Made by a program: the position numbers and the translations under genes. Below the pieces are notes generated by a model that was not told the DNA's origin, searched no databases, and worked only from the letters and a program-made list of their open reading frames with translations. A DNA stretch of 64,000 bases from Prevotella sp. 885 (GTDB taxonomy: Bacteria > Bacteroidota > Bacteroidia > Bacteroidales > Bacteroidaceae): positions 124,001 to 188,000 of the forward strand of contig NZ_NOVE01000003.1 of NCBI RefSeq assembly GCF_002265625.1, read 5' to 3'. This document shows, piece by piece, positions 7,441-17,282 of this stretch (positions are counted from its first letter, which is position 1; each line of letters starts with the position of its first letter).

Positions 7441-8178
7441 ATTCTCTTTCAGATATTCTTCGGCTCTTTGCAGGTCTTCGGGAGTGTCAATTCCGACAGT
7501 CTCGACGTCGGTGTATCCAACCTTTATTCTGTAGCCGTTCTGCAACCAGCGGAGCTGCTCTAAGTTTTCGGCTTTCTCGAGCGACGACTGGGGTAGGAGG
7601 GTTATCTCCTTAAGCACTTCGCGGCGATAGGCATAGATGCCGAGATGCTTTAGGAAGGGATAGTGCTGCAGCCACTCTTCCTTTTCGACGCCTCTTACGA
7701 AGGGGATGACAGAGCGCGAGAAATACATGGCGTAGCCGTTGTTGTCGAGCACTATCTTCGGTGAGTTGGGGTTCTCCGCAGCCTCAATTGTGTCGAAAGG
7801 CTTGCCGATGGTGGCTATCTGTGTGGAGGCATCGTCGAAGCAATGGCAGATGGTCTCAATCTGCGACGGTTGGATGAAAGGCTCGTCACCCTGTATGTTT
7901 ACGATTACGTCGGCATCCGTCGCAAGTTTCTCTGCTGCTTCCTCTATGCGGTCCGTACCACTCTTATGGTCTGTTCTTGTCATAACGGCTTTTCCGCCGA
8001 AAGCTATTACAGCATCGAAGATGCGCTGGTCGTCAGTGGCAACGTAAGCCTCGTCGAGCACGCTGCTGACCGTCTCATACACACGCTGTATGACGTACTT
8101 GCCGCCAAGTACGGCAAGAGGTTTTCCCGGGAAGCGTGATGACGCATATCTGGCGGGAATGATTCCGATAAACTTCAT
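7438..8178 (-). CDS. kdsB: 3-deoxy-manno-octulosonate cytidylyltransferase
   Basis: The 246-residue protein activates Kdo to CMP-Kdo for lipopolysaccharide inner-core synthesis in the cytoplasm. The N-terminal signature IIPARYASSRFPGKPL (residues 6-21), the NIQGDEPF segment near residue 94 and normal family length support the call. The stop codon TAG is provided by the end of the palindromic element at 7300-7440 (AATTAGGAG on the minus strand). It lies downstream of glgP but a strong terminator at 8216-8258 separates them, so it should have its own transcript. Confidence 0.96.
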   Translation of the reverse strand: MKFIGIIPARYASSRFPGKPLAVLGGKYVIQRVYETVSSVLDEAYVATDDQRIFDAVIAFGGKAVMTRTDHKSGTDRIEEAAEKLATDADVIVNIQGDEPFIQPSQIETICHCFDDASTQIATIGKPFDTIEAAENPNSPKIVLDNNGYAMYFSRSVIPFVRGVEKEEWLQHYPFLKHLGIYAYRREVLKEITLLPQSSLEKAENLEQLRWLQNGYRIKVGYTDVETVGIDTPEDLQRAEEYLKEN

Positions 8179-8215
8179 ATTGCTTTTCTTTTTTAAGGTT
8201 ATGGTTTAAACAAAA

Positions 8216-8258
8216 AAATCCCAAAGCCCCATGCCGACAGCATGAGTCTTTAGGATTT
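8216..8258 (-). terminator. Rho-independent terminator after glgP
   Basis: On the minus strand AAATCCTAAAGACTCATGC pairs with GCATGGGGCTTTGGGATTT around a five-base loop and is followed by a run of T. It ends the glgA-glgP transcript before kdsB. Confidence 0.85.
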
Positions 8259-8295
8259 TCTTTCTATTTATATGTTATGTTAGGAACGTCAGACA

Positions 8296-10851
8296 TTAGT
8301 CGAGCCACTTAACGTAGCAGAAGTCCTCGCGGTAAACGAGGTTCTCGTTCTTCGGATACATACGTACGCAGCTCTTGAATGCGCCGGCAACGTTAGGCTC
8401 GAATGTAGCCTCGAATGTGTAGTTGTTGCCCTCGCGACCAACCATAGTGAACTCACGCTTAGAGAAGATGTGCTCCTCGCCGTTCTTGTCAGTCTTGATA
8501 GAAATAAGCTCCAAACCTACTGCATCGTTCAGACCCTGCTCGTCGATGACGTAGCGGAGTGTGTACTTCTTGCCGGTCTCTGCACCATAGAGAACTGAGT
8601 CGTCCTTGCTTACCACGCGGATAGAGTCCCAACGCTGAGCGACAGTCTCCTTCCAAGCAGCCAGCTCCTTAGCGAGCTTGTTGTTGTTAGCAGAGAGCTT
8701 CTTGAAGTTGGCAGCTTCCTTGATGTAGAACTTGTCATAGTAATCGTCGAGCTGACGCTTCATTGTGTAATGAGGAGCGATAGTGGCGATAGAGTTCTTG
8801 ATGGTCTTGATCCAGCCCTCGCTGAAGCCCTGAGCGTTGCGGTTGTAGTAGAGCGGCAGAATCTCGTTCTCGAGGAGCGAGTAGATGGTAGCTGCGTCGA
8901 GCTGATCCTGATAGCCCTGGTTCTGGTATGTGCGCTCCTGCTTGAGAGCCCAGCCGGCACCCTCGCGGTAGCCCTCAACCCACCATCCGTCAAGTACGGA
9001 GAGATTGACAACACCGTTCATCTCAGCCTTCTCGCCTGATGTACCAGAAGCCTCGAGAGGACGAGTCGGAGTGTTCATCCAGATGTCTACACCAGAAACG
9101 AGGCGGCGTGCGAGCTGCATGTCGTAGTCCTCGAGGAAGATGATCTTGCCGAGGAACTCAGGACGCTGGCTGATCTCGAAGATGCGCTTGATGAGACCCT
9201 GACCTGCACCGTCAGCCGGGTGAGCCTTACCAGAGAAGATGAACTTAACCGGACGCTCCGGGTTGTTCACGATCTTAGAGAGACGCTCCAGGTCGGTGAA
9301 GAGGAGGTGAGCACGCTTGTATGTAGCGAAGCGACGGCAGAAGCCGATGTAGAGGGCGTTAGGTGTGATGCTCTCGAGGAGAGTAACCACACGTGAAGGA
9401 TCACCCTGGTTCTTGAGCCATGTGGCAGCGAACTTCTCGCGGATGTAGTCGACGAGCTTCTTCTTGAGAGCCATACGTGTCTCCCAGATCTCAGCGTCGG
9501 GTACATTATAGATGTTGTGCCAGAGGCTCTCGTTGCTCTGGTCGTAGATGTAGTTCTTGTCGAAGTACTTAGCGTAGAGCTTGCGCCATTCTGTTGCTGT
9601 CCATGTGGGGAAGTGAACACCGTTGGTAACATAACCTACGTGGCTCTCCTCAGGATAGTAGCCCTTCCAGATGGGGGCGAACATGCGCTGGCTTACCCAA
9701 CCGTGGAGCTTACTTACGCCGTTAACCTCCTGGCAGGTGTTGCAAGCGAATGTAGACATACAGAAACGCTCTGAGTGGTCGTCAGGGTTGGTGCGACCCA
9801 TACCGATGAACTCGTCCCATGTGATGCCGAGCATGTTGGGATAGCCACCCATGTACTTGCCGAAGAGCGACTCGTCGAAGTAGTCGTGACCTGCGGGTAC
9901 GGGAGTGTGTACGGTATAGAGTGAAGAAGCACGAACGAGCTCGAGAGCCTCGTTGAATGACAGACCCTCCTTGATGTAGTCGATGAGACGCTGGAGGTTG
10001 CAGAGAGCTGCGTGGCCCTCGTTGCAATGATAAACGTCCTTCTTGATGCCGAGCTTCTTGAGAGTGAGCATACCACCGATACCGAGAAGAATCTCCTGCT
10101 TGAGACGGTTCTCGTTGTCGCCACCGTAGAGGGCGTGTGTGATAGGCTTGTCGAACTCTGAGTTCATCTCGTTGTCAGTATCGAGGAGGTAGAGCTTGAT
10201 GCGGCCGACGTTCATCACCCATACATAAGCGTGAACCTGATAGTTCATGTAAGGAATGTCAACTACGAGCGGCTGGCCGTTCTCGTCGAGCACGCGCTCA
10301 ACGGGCAGAGAGCTGAAGTTCTGTGCGTCGTACTGAGCAATCTGCTGACCGTCCATAGAGAGAGTCTGCTTGAAATAGCCGTAACGATAGAGGAAGCCAA
10401 CGCCACACATGTTGACGTTAGAGTCAGAAGCCTCCTTCATGTAGTCACCGGCGAGCATACCGAGACCGCCAGAATAGATCTTAACCACCTGGTTGATACC
10501 ATACTCCATGCAGAAGTAGGCAACAGAGGGACGAGTTGCGTCCGGCTCAACGTCCATATAGTCGCGGAACAGCTTGTATACTGACTTGACGCGCTCCATG
10601 ATGGTCTTGTCCTTAACGATGGCCTCTTTGCGCTCATAGCTGAGACGGTCGAGAAGCATTACGGGGTTGTGACCAACCTCTTCGTAGAGATCCTTGTCAA
10701 GGCTCTTCCACAACTCACGTGCCTCGTAGTTCCATGCCCACCACATGTTGTGTGCGAGCTCGTCAAGACACTTCAGCTCTTCGGGAAGTGTTGACTTGAT
10801 TGTAACCTCCTTCCACTGAGGAGCGTTAGCATAGTCTGCTTTGATTTTCAT
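8296..10851 (-). CDS. glgP: Alpha-glucan (glycogen) phosphorylase
   Basis: This 851-residue GT35 phosphorylase releases glucose-1-phosphate from glycogen. It is the bacterial form with a DUF3417-like N-terminal region ([13 protein letters not shown] near residue 36) and the active-site segments ACFCMEYG-like ([10 protein letters not shown] near 110) and [11 protein letters not shown]. The PLP-binding segment [14 protein letters not shown] lies near residue 610 with its lysine intact. An additional C-terminal domain of about 130 residues is present. It lies 41 nt downstream of glgA on the same strand, so synthesis and breakdown of glycogen are encoded in one operon. Confidence 0.95.
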   Translation of the reverse strand: MKIKADYANAPQWKEVTIKSTLPEELKCLDELAHNMWWAWNYEARELWKSLDKDLYEEVGHNPVMLLDRLSYERKEAIVKDKTIMERVKSVYKLFRDYMDVEPDATRPSVAYFCMEYGINQVVKIYSGGLGMLAGDYMKEASDSNVNMCGVGFLYRYGYFKQTLSMDGQQIAQYDAQNFSSLPVERVLDENGQPLVVDIPYMNYQVHAYVWVMNVGRIKLYLLDTDNEMNSEFDKPITHALYGGDNENRLKQEILLGIGGMLTLKKLGIKKDVYHCNEGHAALCNLQRLIDYIKEGLSFNEALELVRASSLYTVHTPVPAGHDYFDESLFGKYMGGYPNMLGITWDEFIGMGRTNPDDHSERFCMSTFACNTCQEVNGVSKLHGWVSQRMFAPIWKGYYPEESHVGYVTNGVHFPTWTATEWRKLYAKYFDKNYIYDQSNESLWHNIYNVPDAEIWETRMALKKKLVDYIREKFAATWLKNQGDPSRVVTLLESITPNALYIGFCRRFATYKRAHLLFTDLERLSKIVNNPERPVKFIFSGKAHPADGAGQGLIKRIFEISQRPEFLGKIIFLEDYDMQLARRLVSGVDIWMNTPTRPLEASGTSGEKAEMNGVVNLSVLDGWWVEGYREGAGWALKQERTYQNQGYQDQLDAATIYSLLENEILPLYYNRNAQGFSEGWIKTIKNSIATIAPHYTMKRQLDDYYDKFYIKEAANFKKLSANNNKLAKELAAWKETVAQRWDSIRVVSKDDSVLYGAETGKKYTLRYVIDEQGLNDAVGLELISIKTDKNGEEHIFSKREFTMVGREGNNYTFEATFEPNVAGAFKSCVRMYPKNENLVYREDFCYVKWLD

Positions 10852-10892
10852 AAAATTTGTGATATGGTTTTAATTTAACTTTTGTTTCTTTT

Positions 10893-12581
10893 TTACTTTG
10901 TCTTTGCGGCTCTCTGCTCTGCCTTGTTAAGGGCGAAGTCGTAAGCCTCGTAATAGTACTCGATAAACTGGCTCCACAATGCCTTCTGTGAGAGAGCGCG
11001 GGCGTTGTTGCGTATTCTGCCCTGCTTCTGCTTTGTGGCATTGGCGTACTTGATGACAGTATCGCGGATGTCGTCAGCCACCTCGTTGTAGTTGTAGTCG
11101 GTACGATGGATGACCTCCACACCCTTGTCGAGAGTGATGTGTCCGCCTGCCTCGTTGTGCGCCCAGAGTCCGAATCCTGCAAGGTCGGTGGTGATGCACG
11201 GCACCTTGAAGGCTACTGCCTCAAGCGGTGTGTAACCCCACGGCTCGTAATATGATGGATAGACACAAAGATCGTTGCCGAGGATGACATCGAAGTATGA
11301 AAGGTTTACGATGCCGTCATCGCCGGTAAGATAGCAAGGAATGAATATGAGCTTCACCTTCTCTCCCTTAGCGTTGTGCATACCGAGCCAGTTCATCATG
11401 CCAAGGGCACGGTCGTTCTGCTGCTCGTTGAGCCAATGTGTGATGACGGGAGTGTCGAGCGGAGTGTCGAAGGTCTCGCCTTCTGCCATCTTTGTGAGTC
11501 GCTCTGCAAGGTCTTCGCGCGGGCAGTTCACCCATGCCGGCACTTCGATGAATGCCACCACTTCCTTATTGAGCTGGTCTGCAGAGAGGCGGAGACGGTT
11601 GACAGCCTCGATGAAGACATCGATGCCCTTGTTGCGCCACTCATAGCGTCCGCTTGTGGAGATAATCACAGCGTCGTCAGATACGGTGTCGCCGGTAAGG
11701 GCGCGTGTTATGTCGAGCAGACGACGGCGTGCTGCCGTGCGCTTACGGTCGAACTCCTTGCCCTGCGGCACAAAGTCGTCCTCGAAGCCATTGGGAAGCA
11801 CCACGTCAACAGGCTTGTCCAACAGTTCGGCACACTCGCGGGCTGTGATGTCGCTAACGGTGGTGAAACAGTCGACGTAAGCGGCTGTCTGCTTCTCGAT
11901 GGACTGCTTGCTCTGCATGTTGAGCTCGTCAGCCATCTGGTCACCGTTGTATGCCTCGAGATAGTCGTAGAGCGGCTTGTTGTTGCCGGCGATGCTACGA
12001 CCGATGCTTGTTGCGTGAGTGGTGAAGATGGTTGCCACCTGCGGCAGGCGGTCGTGTATGTAGAGCACACCCAGTCCGGTCATCCATTCGTTGCCGTGGT
12101 ATACGACCTTGGCAGCCGGCTTCTGCTTGGCTATGACGTTGTTGTAGAAACTCTCAACGACACGTGCGGCGGCATAAGCGAACATGGAAGCCTCGTCGTA
12201 ATCGCCATAGGCGTGAAGGCTGTCCACATGGAACTTGTTCCAAAGCTGAGTGTATATGGTGTCTTTTTGCGGATAAAAGGCATTGAAGTCCACCAATATT
12301 GCGACGGGACTGCCTGGTATGGCCCAGCGTCCTGTCTTGACGTTAATGCCTTCTTTTGCAGCTTGTACTTGCCATTCCGAAAACAAAGACTTGTCCTCCT
12401 CGAAGTAAGGACATGTTTTTTCACCCCAACAGTCAGGACCAATGAAGATAAGACGGTCACCAAGTTTCTCCTTAAGAGTCTTGGCTCTTGTCGACAAAAC
12501 GGCGTAGATGCCGCCTACTTTATTGCATACTTCCCAACTTGATTCAAAAATGTAGTCTGGAAATAATCTCTCTTTTTTCAT
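10893..12581 (-). CDS. Glycogen synthase, GT3-like (eukaryote-type)
   Basis: The 562-residue protein resembles the GT3 glycogen synthase family used by Bacteroidetes rather than E. coli GlgA (GT5). The N-terminal SSWEVCNKVGGIYAVLSTRA carries the donor-binding lysine and glycine-rich loop; HGNEWMTG near residue 162 and the C-terminal YPSYYEPWGYTPLEA near 446 hold the catalytic glutamates. It is expected to transfer glucose from UDP- or ADP-glucose to glycogen; the nucleotide preference is not readable. It is first in the operon with glgP, behind a strong promoter at 12603-12633. Confidence 0.92.
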   Translation of the reverse strand: MKKERLFPDYIFESSWEVCNKVGGIYAVLSTRAKTLKEKLGDRLIFIGPDCWGEKTCPYFEEDKSLFSEWQVQAAKEGINVKTGRWAIPGSPVAILVDFNAFYPQKDTIYTQLWNKFHVDSLHAYGDYDEASMFAYAAARVVESFYNNVIAKQKPAAKVVYHGNEWMTGLGVLYIHDRLPQVATIFTTHATSIGRSIAGNNKPLYDYLEAYNGDQMADELNMQSKQSIEKQTAAYVDCFTTVSDITARECAELLDKPVDVVLPNGFEDDFVPQGKEFDRKRTAARRRLLDITRALTGDTVSDDAVIISTSGRYEWRNKGIDVFIEAVNRLRLSADQLNKEVVAFIEVPAWVNCPREDLAERLTKMAEGETFDTPLDTPVITHWLNEQQNDRALGMMNWLGMHNAKGEKVKLIFIPCYLTGDDGIVNLSYFDVILGNDLCVYPSYYEPWGYTPLEAVAFKVPCITTDLAGFGLWAHNEAGGHITLDKGVEVIHRTDYNYNEVADDIRDTVIKYANATKQKQGRIRNNARALSQKALWSQFIEYYYEAYDFALNKAEQRAAKTK

Positions 12582-12602
12582 AAAAAAGTTAAATATTCAC
12601 TG

Positions 12603-12633
12603 CAAATATAGTATTTTAAATGAGAAAGACAAA
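12603..12633 (-). promoter_or_regulatory. Promoter for the glycogen operon
   Basis: On the minus strand TTTG (12633-12630), a 19-nt spacer and TATATTTG (12610-12603) give a perfect Bacteroidetes promoter. The predicted start of transcription is about 15 nt before the ATG at 12581. Confidence 0.8.
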
Positions 12634-12684
12634 TTATTTCAATACCTTTTTTGTTTTTTTCTAACTATTCTTGATGTAAATTGT

Positions 12685-12692
12685 TACATTTG
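12685..12692 (+). promoter_or_regulatory. -7 box for the 12772 secreted protein gene
   Basis: TACATTTG matches TAnnTTTG, 79 nt before the start at 12772, and is divergent from the glycogen operon promoter. The -33 region is poor. Confidence 0.45.
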
Positions 12693-12771
12693 CAGAGAAA
12701 TAAAGCAAAAACGCATTTATATATAATAATTGCGCAGTTTGGAAAAATATTGATTTAAATCACGTATATTT

Positions 12772-13224
12772 ATGAAAAGATTATTGTTATTGCTGGTGTT
12801 TGCTGTCATGGCTTTAGGAATCATGGCGCAGTCAGACAAGGCCGAATCAGCGTTTAATACGTATGTATATAACGAGGAATATCAGGTCTATCTGGACTTG
12901 TGTCTGGACGGTGAAGGAGTGAGTGTGCCTGGACAGGACGTCTTCGGTGTGGTGCCGGGATATTTCGGTGCTGTGCGTGACTCCCGCAAGTGGCTTATAA
13001 CCTCCTTTAAACATTCGGGCAAGAACAGCGTGAAGCTGGACATCGTGAACGACTATGGTTCGGAAGATCTGACCGCTGTTCTTACCTATAATGCCAAGGC
13101 GGGTACGTACACTCTGAAACAAACAGAAGGCAGCCGACTGAAGATTGTTGTGGACAGGAAGTGGGTGAAAATACCCACCGAACTGGAATTCGTCCCACAT
13201 GACCGTGTGGCTGACCTATGGTAG
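12772..13224 (+). CDS. Hypothetical secreted protein
   Basis: The 150-residue product begins with a clear signal peptide (MKRLLLLLVFAVMALGIMAQ, cleavage probably after MAQ), so it is exported to the periplasm or surface. The mature part of about 130 residues looks like a beta-rich domain (repeated strands such as KLDIVNDYG and AVLTYNAKAGTYTL). I do not recognise the family. It has its own -7 box and is followed by pyk after 96 nt with a separate promoter. Confidence 0.8.
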   Translation: MKRLLLLLVFAVMALGIMAQSDKAESAFNTYVYNEEYQVYLDLCLDGEGVSVPGQDVFGVVPGYFGAVRDSRKWLITSFKHSGKNSVKLDIVNDYGSEDLTAVLTYNAKAGTYTLKQTEGSRLKIVVDRKWVKIPTELEFVPHDRVADLW

Positions 13225-13258
13225 GGAGAAAGTGATGTACGAAAATGGTGGGCTACTG

Positions 13259-13289
13259 TTGTGTATATCAATAAATATGCGTAATTTTG
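13259..13289 (+). promoter_or_regulatory. Promoter for pyk
   Basis: TTG (13259-13261), a 20-nt spacer and TAATTTTG (13282-13289) lie 32 nt before the pyk ATG. Confidence 0.7.
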
Positions 13290-13320
13290 TAGTAGAAAAC
13301 ACATATAAAGATAATGTAAG

Positions 13321-14778
13321 ATGAAACAGACAAAGATTGTTGCTTCAATCAGTGACCGCAGGTGTGACGTCGACTTCATTCGCCAGTTGTTTTTCGCTGG
13401 AATGAATGTGGTCCGCATGAATACTGCCCATGCCACTCCGGACGGGATACGTACTATAATAAAAAATGTGAGAACGGTGTCGCCGCACATCGCATTGATG
13501 ATAGACACGAAAGGTCCAGAGGTCCGCACGACGGGTGTGGATCAGCCTATAGAGTATAAGACCGGAGACGTGGTGAAGATTTTCGGACGCCCGGACATGG
13601 ACTCCAGTCATGACATCGTGAACCTTAGCTATCCTGACATAGCAAAGGACGTGAAGGTAGGTGACGACATTCTCTTCGACGACGGCGAGCTGGACATGAA
13701 GGTCATGGACATAGAAGGTCCGACCATTGTGGCTCAGGTGCAGAACGACGGCGTGCTTGGAGCACACAAAAGTGTGAACGTTCCGGGAGAACACATCGCT
13801 TTGCCTGCTTTGACCGAGAAGGACTATCAGAACATTCTGTTGGCAATAGAGGAAGATATCGACTTTATTGCTCACTCTTTTGTGCGATCTGCAGACGATG
13901 TCCTTGCCATTCAGAAGATTCTGGACGAACATAACAGCGACATCAAGATTATATCAAAGATAGAGAATCAGGAGGGTGTGGACAACATCGACGAAATCAT
14001 TGATGCTTCTTACGGCGTGATGATTGCGCGTGGCGACCTCGGCATTGAGGTGCCAATCGAAAGAATTCCCGGCATACAGCGTCAGATTATCAGAAAGTGT
14101 GTGATGAAGAAGAAGCCTGTCATCGTAGCCACTCAGATGCTCCACACGATGATAAAGAATCCGAGACCTACACGTGCCGAGGTTACTGACATCGCGAACG
14201 CCATCTATTCATACACGGACGCTCTTATGCTCTCGGGCGAGACGGCAAGCGGAAAGTATCCGCTTGAGGCTGTGAAGACTATGGCTGCCATTGCTGAACA
14301 GGCTGAGAAGGACCGCAACGCTATGGGAGAGTACGAGGTGCCGATGAACGAGAACTGCTCGCAAAGGGAGTTCTTGGCTCACGCTGCCATCGACGCTACA
14401 CGCAAGCTCGGTGTTGCCGGTATCATCACCGACAGTTTGACGGGCGAGACGGTACGTCATCTTGCTGCCTTCCGTGGACCGAACCCGATTCTTGCAATCT
14501 GCTATAATGAGAAGACGCAGCGTTGGCTGAACCTGAGCTTCGGTGTCATCGCCATCCACCAGAAGGACAAAATATCGCCAAATTATATGTTCACGGCTGC
14601 TCTCCGCATGCTGAGACAGAAGGGATATATCACTCTTGACGACAAGATTGCCTATCTGAGCGGTCGCTTCGGACTCGGCAACTCTGGCGGAACTACCTTC
14701 CTTGAGATTAATAAGGTAAGACAGGTGTTCGACAAGTCGTACGAGTTCCATCTCCCCAACAAGGAAACTGATAAATAA
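13321..14778 (+). CDS. pyk: Pyruvate kinase
   Basis: The 485-residue enzyme converts phosphoenolpyruvate and ADP to pyruvate and ATP, the last step of glycolysis. It shows the N-terminal TKIVASISDRRCD start of the barrel, the active-site IISKIENQEGVDNIDEI near residue 215, GDLGIEVP, and the MLSGETASGKYP segment near residue 300. A C-terminal domain is present. The gene stands alone with its own promoter at 13259-13289. Length is normal. Confidence 0.96.
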   Translation: MKQTKIVASISDRRCDVDFIRQLFFAGMNVVRMNTAHATPDGIRTIIKNVRTVSPHIALMIDTKGPEVRTTGVDQPIEYKTGDVVKIFGRPDMDSSHDIVNLSYPDIAKDVKVGDDILFDDGELDMKVMDIEGPTIVAQVQNDGVLGAHKSVNVPGEHIALPALTEKDYQNILLAIEEDIDFIAHSFVRSADDVLAIQKILDEHNSDIKIISKIENQEGVDNIDEIIDASYGVMIARGDLGIEVPIERIPGIQRQIIRKCVMKKKPVIVATQMLHTMIKNPRPTRAEVTDIANAIYSYTDALMLSGETASGKYPLEAVKTMAAIAEQAEKDRNAMGEYEVPMNENCSQREFLAHAAIDATRKLGVAGIITDSLTGETVRHLAAFRGPNPILAICYNEKTQRWLNLSFGVIAIHQKDKISPNYMFTAALRMLRQKGYITLDDKIAYLSGRFGLGNSGGTTFLEINKVRQVFDKSYEFHLPNKETDK

Positions 14779-15075
14779 AAGGAGGCGTAACGTAGCCTCT
14801 ATATAATATATAATAAATGTAGGTTGCAGACAGGTCGGACGCTTGACGTGGCTGCGACTTGCATTTTCTTGTTTAAGGGGGATATTAGAGGGAGAATATT
14901 GGCTTTTAATGCTGACAAAATGTAAGATAGAGTAAGCTTTATAAAGTCGAAATCAAATTAGATGTATTAATTTTTGCTTTTTATTTGGACTTTTCAAAAA
15001 TAAGTAGTAATTTCGCTTGCGAAACAACAACTAATAACAAACAAAGAACAAATTATTAACTTAATAGACATTCTT
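14779..15075. other. Gap between pyk and serC
   Basis: There is no gene here. A weak stem (GGAGGC with GCCTC, 14782-14800) follows pyk without a T run, and the serC promoter lies at 14984-15015. The rest shows no feature that I can support. Confidence 0.5.
14984..15015 (+). promoter_or_regulatory. Promoter for serC
   Basis: TTTG (14984-14987), a 20-nt spacer and TAATTTCG (15008-15015, one mismatch to TAnnTTTG) give a 5' leader of about 55 nt before serC. Confidence 0.65.
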
Positions 15076-16143
15076 ATGAAGAAGTACAATTTTAATGCAG
15101 GTCCGTCTATCCTTCCGCGCGAAGTGATAGAGAACACAGCTCGTCAGATTTTGGATTTCAACGGTTCGGGACTCTCTTTGGCTGAAATCAGCCACAGAGC
15201 AAAGGATTTCCAGCCTGTTGTTGATGAGGCAGTAGCCTTGATTAAGGAGCTCCTTGAGGTTCCTGAGGGATATTCAGTTCTCTTCCTGGGTGGCGGTGCT
15301 TCACTCGAGTTCTGCATGATTCCTTATAACTTCCTTATCAAGAAGGCTGGTTACCTGAACAGTGGTGTTTGGGCTAAGAAGGCTATGAAGGAAGCTAAGC
15401 TCTTCGGCGAGGTTGTTGAGGTGGCTTCATCTGCTGACGCCAACTATTCATTCTATCCGAAGGATTGGACATGCCCGACAGATCTTGACTATCTGCATAT
15501 AACAACCAACAATACTATCTATGGTACAGAGATTCGCAAGGAGCCTGAGGTTCCCGTAAGACTTATCGGTGATATGTCTTCTGATATCTTCAGCCGTCCT
15601 ATCGACGTTGCTAAGTATGACTGCATCTACGCCGGTGCTCAGAAGAACCTCGCTATGGCAGGTGTTACTCTCGTAATCGTTAAGGATGATGCTCTTGGCA
15701 AGGCTGAGCGTCAGATTCCTACAATGCTTGACTATCGTACACACGTAGAGAAAGGCTCAATGTTCAATACTCCTCCTGTAGTGCCTATCTACTGCGCTCT
15801 TGAGACTCTCCGTTGGATCAAGGCTAACGGTGGTGTTCAGGAGATGGACCGCAGAGCTATCGAGCGCGCTCGCATCGTTTACGACGAAATCGACCGCAAC
15901 AAGTTGTTCCGTGGCACAGTAGCTGAGGATTCACGCTCGCTCATGAACATCTGCTTCGTGATGAACGACGAGTACAAGGAGCTGGAGAAGCCGTTCTTCG
16001 ACTTCGCTACTTCTAAGGGTATGGTCGGTATCAAGGGCCACCGTTCAGTTGGCGGTTTCCGCGCAAGTACATACAATGCTCAGACCATCGAGGGTGTTGA
16101 GGCATTGGTAGCATGCATGAAGGAATTCGAGCAGCAGCATTAA
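15076..16143 (+). CDS. serC: Phosphoserine aminotransferase
   Basis: The 355-residue PLP enzyme makes 3-phosphoserine from 3-phosphohydroxypyruvate and glutamate, the second step of serine synthesis, and also serves pyridoxine synthesis in many bacteria. The N-terminus [10 protein letters not shown], the phosphate-binding LGGGASLEF and the Schiff-base lysine K190 in [10 protein letters not shown] are all present. It is followed by serA, then a DUF1015 gene, a typical Bacteroidetes serine cluster. A stable stem-loop (16161-16203) separates it from serA. Confidence 0.96.
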   Translation: MKKYNFNAGPSILPREVIENTARQILDFNGSGLSLAEISHRAKDFQPVVDEAVALIKELLEVPEGYSVLFLGGGASLEFCMIPYNFLIKKAGYLNSGVWAKKAMKEAKLFGEVVEVASSADANYSFYPKDWTCPTDLDYLHITTNNTIYGTEIRKEPEVPVRLIGDMSSDIFSRPIDVAKYDCIYAGAQKNLAMAGVTLVIVKDDALGKAERQIPTMLDYRTHVEKGSMFNTPPVVPIYCALETLRWIKANGGVQEMDRRAIERARIVYDEIDRNKLFRGTVAEDSRSLMNICFVMNDEYKELEKPFFDFATSKGMVGIKGHRSVGGFRASTYNAQTIEGVEALVACMKEFEQQH

Positions 16144-16160
16144 TAAAATAACACTCTAAA

Positions 16161-16203
16161 GGAAGGAAATACATAGTATATAATATAATGTGTATTTCCT
16201 TCC
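16161..16203 (+). terminator. 13-bp stem-loop between serC and serA
   Basis: GGAAGGAAATACA (16161-16173) pairs perfectly with TGTATTTCCTTCC (16191-16203). No T tract follows, so it may be a partial terminator, an RNase-processing site or an mRNA-stabilising stem that sets the serC to serA ratio. Confidence 0.6.
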
Positions 16204-16326
16204 TGCAATTAAATAACCTTAATGGCGACTGAAAAAAGTCGAAATATAGTTTTAAGACTTGATAATAATCTGATTGACCATGATGAACGTCGCCAAAATG
16301 TTTAACTCCTTAAATCAAAAGAAATT

Positions 16327-17244
16327 ATGAAAGTATTAGTAGCAACAGAGAAACCGTTCGCAGCAGCAGCCGTTAATGGCATTAAGGCAGAAGTTGAAGG
16401 TGCTGGTCATCAGCTGGTTCTGTTGGAGAAATATACAGAGAAGCAGCAGCTTCTTGACGCCGTAGCTGACGTAGAGGCTATGATCGTACGCTCAGACAAG
16501 GTTACGGCTGAGGTGCTTGACGCAGCTAAGGCTCTTAAGATTGTCGTTCGTGCAGGTGCTGGCTTTGACAATATAGACATCGCTTACGCAAAAGAGAAGA
16601 ACGTCGTAGTGGAGAACACTCCCGGACAGAACTCTAACGCTGTGGCAGAATTGGTATTCGGTCTGTTGGTATACGCTGTACGCAACTTCTATAACGGCAA
16701 GTCTGGTTCGGAGCTTTTGGGCAAGAAGCTTGGTATCCTCGCATTCGGTAATGTAGGTCGTAACGTAGCTCGCATCGCTAAGGGCTTCGGTATGGACGTT
16801 TATGCTTACGACGCATTCTGCCCGAAGGAGGCTATTGAGGCTGCTGGCGTTAAGGCTGTTGACTCACAGGATGCTCTGTTCGAGAATTGCGACGTCGTTT
16901 CGCTCCATATTCCTGCTACTCCTGAAACCAAGCAGAGCATCAATGCTGCTCTCGTTGGCAAGATGAAGAAGGGTGGTATCCTCGTTAACACAGCCCGCAA
17001 GGAAGTTATCAATGAGCCGGAACTTCTCAAGTTGCTTGAGGAGCGTACAGACCTGAAGTATGTTTCAGACATCATGCCTGACGCACACGAGGAATTCTGC
17101 AAGTTCGAGGGTCGCTACTTCGCAACACCGAAGAAGATGGGTGCTCAGACTGCTGAGGCTAACATCAATGCTGGTATCGCTGCAGCTAAGCAGATTAATG
17201 CTTTCTTCGCAGACGGATGCACAAAATTCCAGGTGAACAAATAA
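16327..17244 (+). CDS. serA: D-3-phosphoglycerate dehydrogenase, short type
   Basis: The 305-residue enzyme oxidises 3-phosphoglycerate with NAD, the first step of serine synthesis. It has the D-isomer dehydrogenase fold with the NAD loop FGNVGRNVARIA near residue 140, the arginine segment NTARKEVINE near 220 and no ACT or regulatory domain, as usual for the short type. The usual catalytic His position is K269 (in ATPKKMGAQT), as in the lysine (type IIIK) group known from Entamoeba and Bacteroidetes. Lack of an ACT domain suggests that serine does not inhibit it by the classical route. It sits between serC and a DUF1015 gene. Confidence 0.95.
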   Translation: MKVLVATEKPFAAAAVNGIKAEVEGAGHQLVLLEKYTEKQQLLDAVADVEAMIVRSDKVTAEVLDAAKALKIVVRAGAGFDNIDIAYAKEKNVVVENTPGQNSNAVAELVFGLLVYAVRNFYNGKSGSELLGKKLGILAFGNVGRNVARIAKGFGMDVYAYDAFCPKEAIEAAGVKAVDSQDALFENCDVVSLHIPATPETKQSINAALVGKMKKGGILVNTARKEVINEPELLKLLEERTDLKYVSDIMPDAHEEFCKFEGRYFATPKKMGAQTAEANINAGIAAAKQINAFFADGCTKFQVNK

Positions 17245-17282
17245 TCTATTCTTACACAATTTCTTAAAAACAACATACGAGT

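Noticed and set aside
11376..12542. 388-residue open frame antisense to the glycogen synthase gene
   Set aside because: It is a shadow of a well supported gene; the translated sequence has no family motif and no promoter.
16327..17244. SerA as a dead enzyme because the catalytic histidine is missing
   Set aside because: Lysine at this place defines a known active group, and the rest of the active site is intact.
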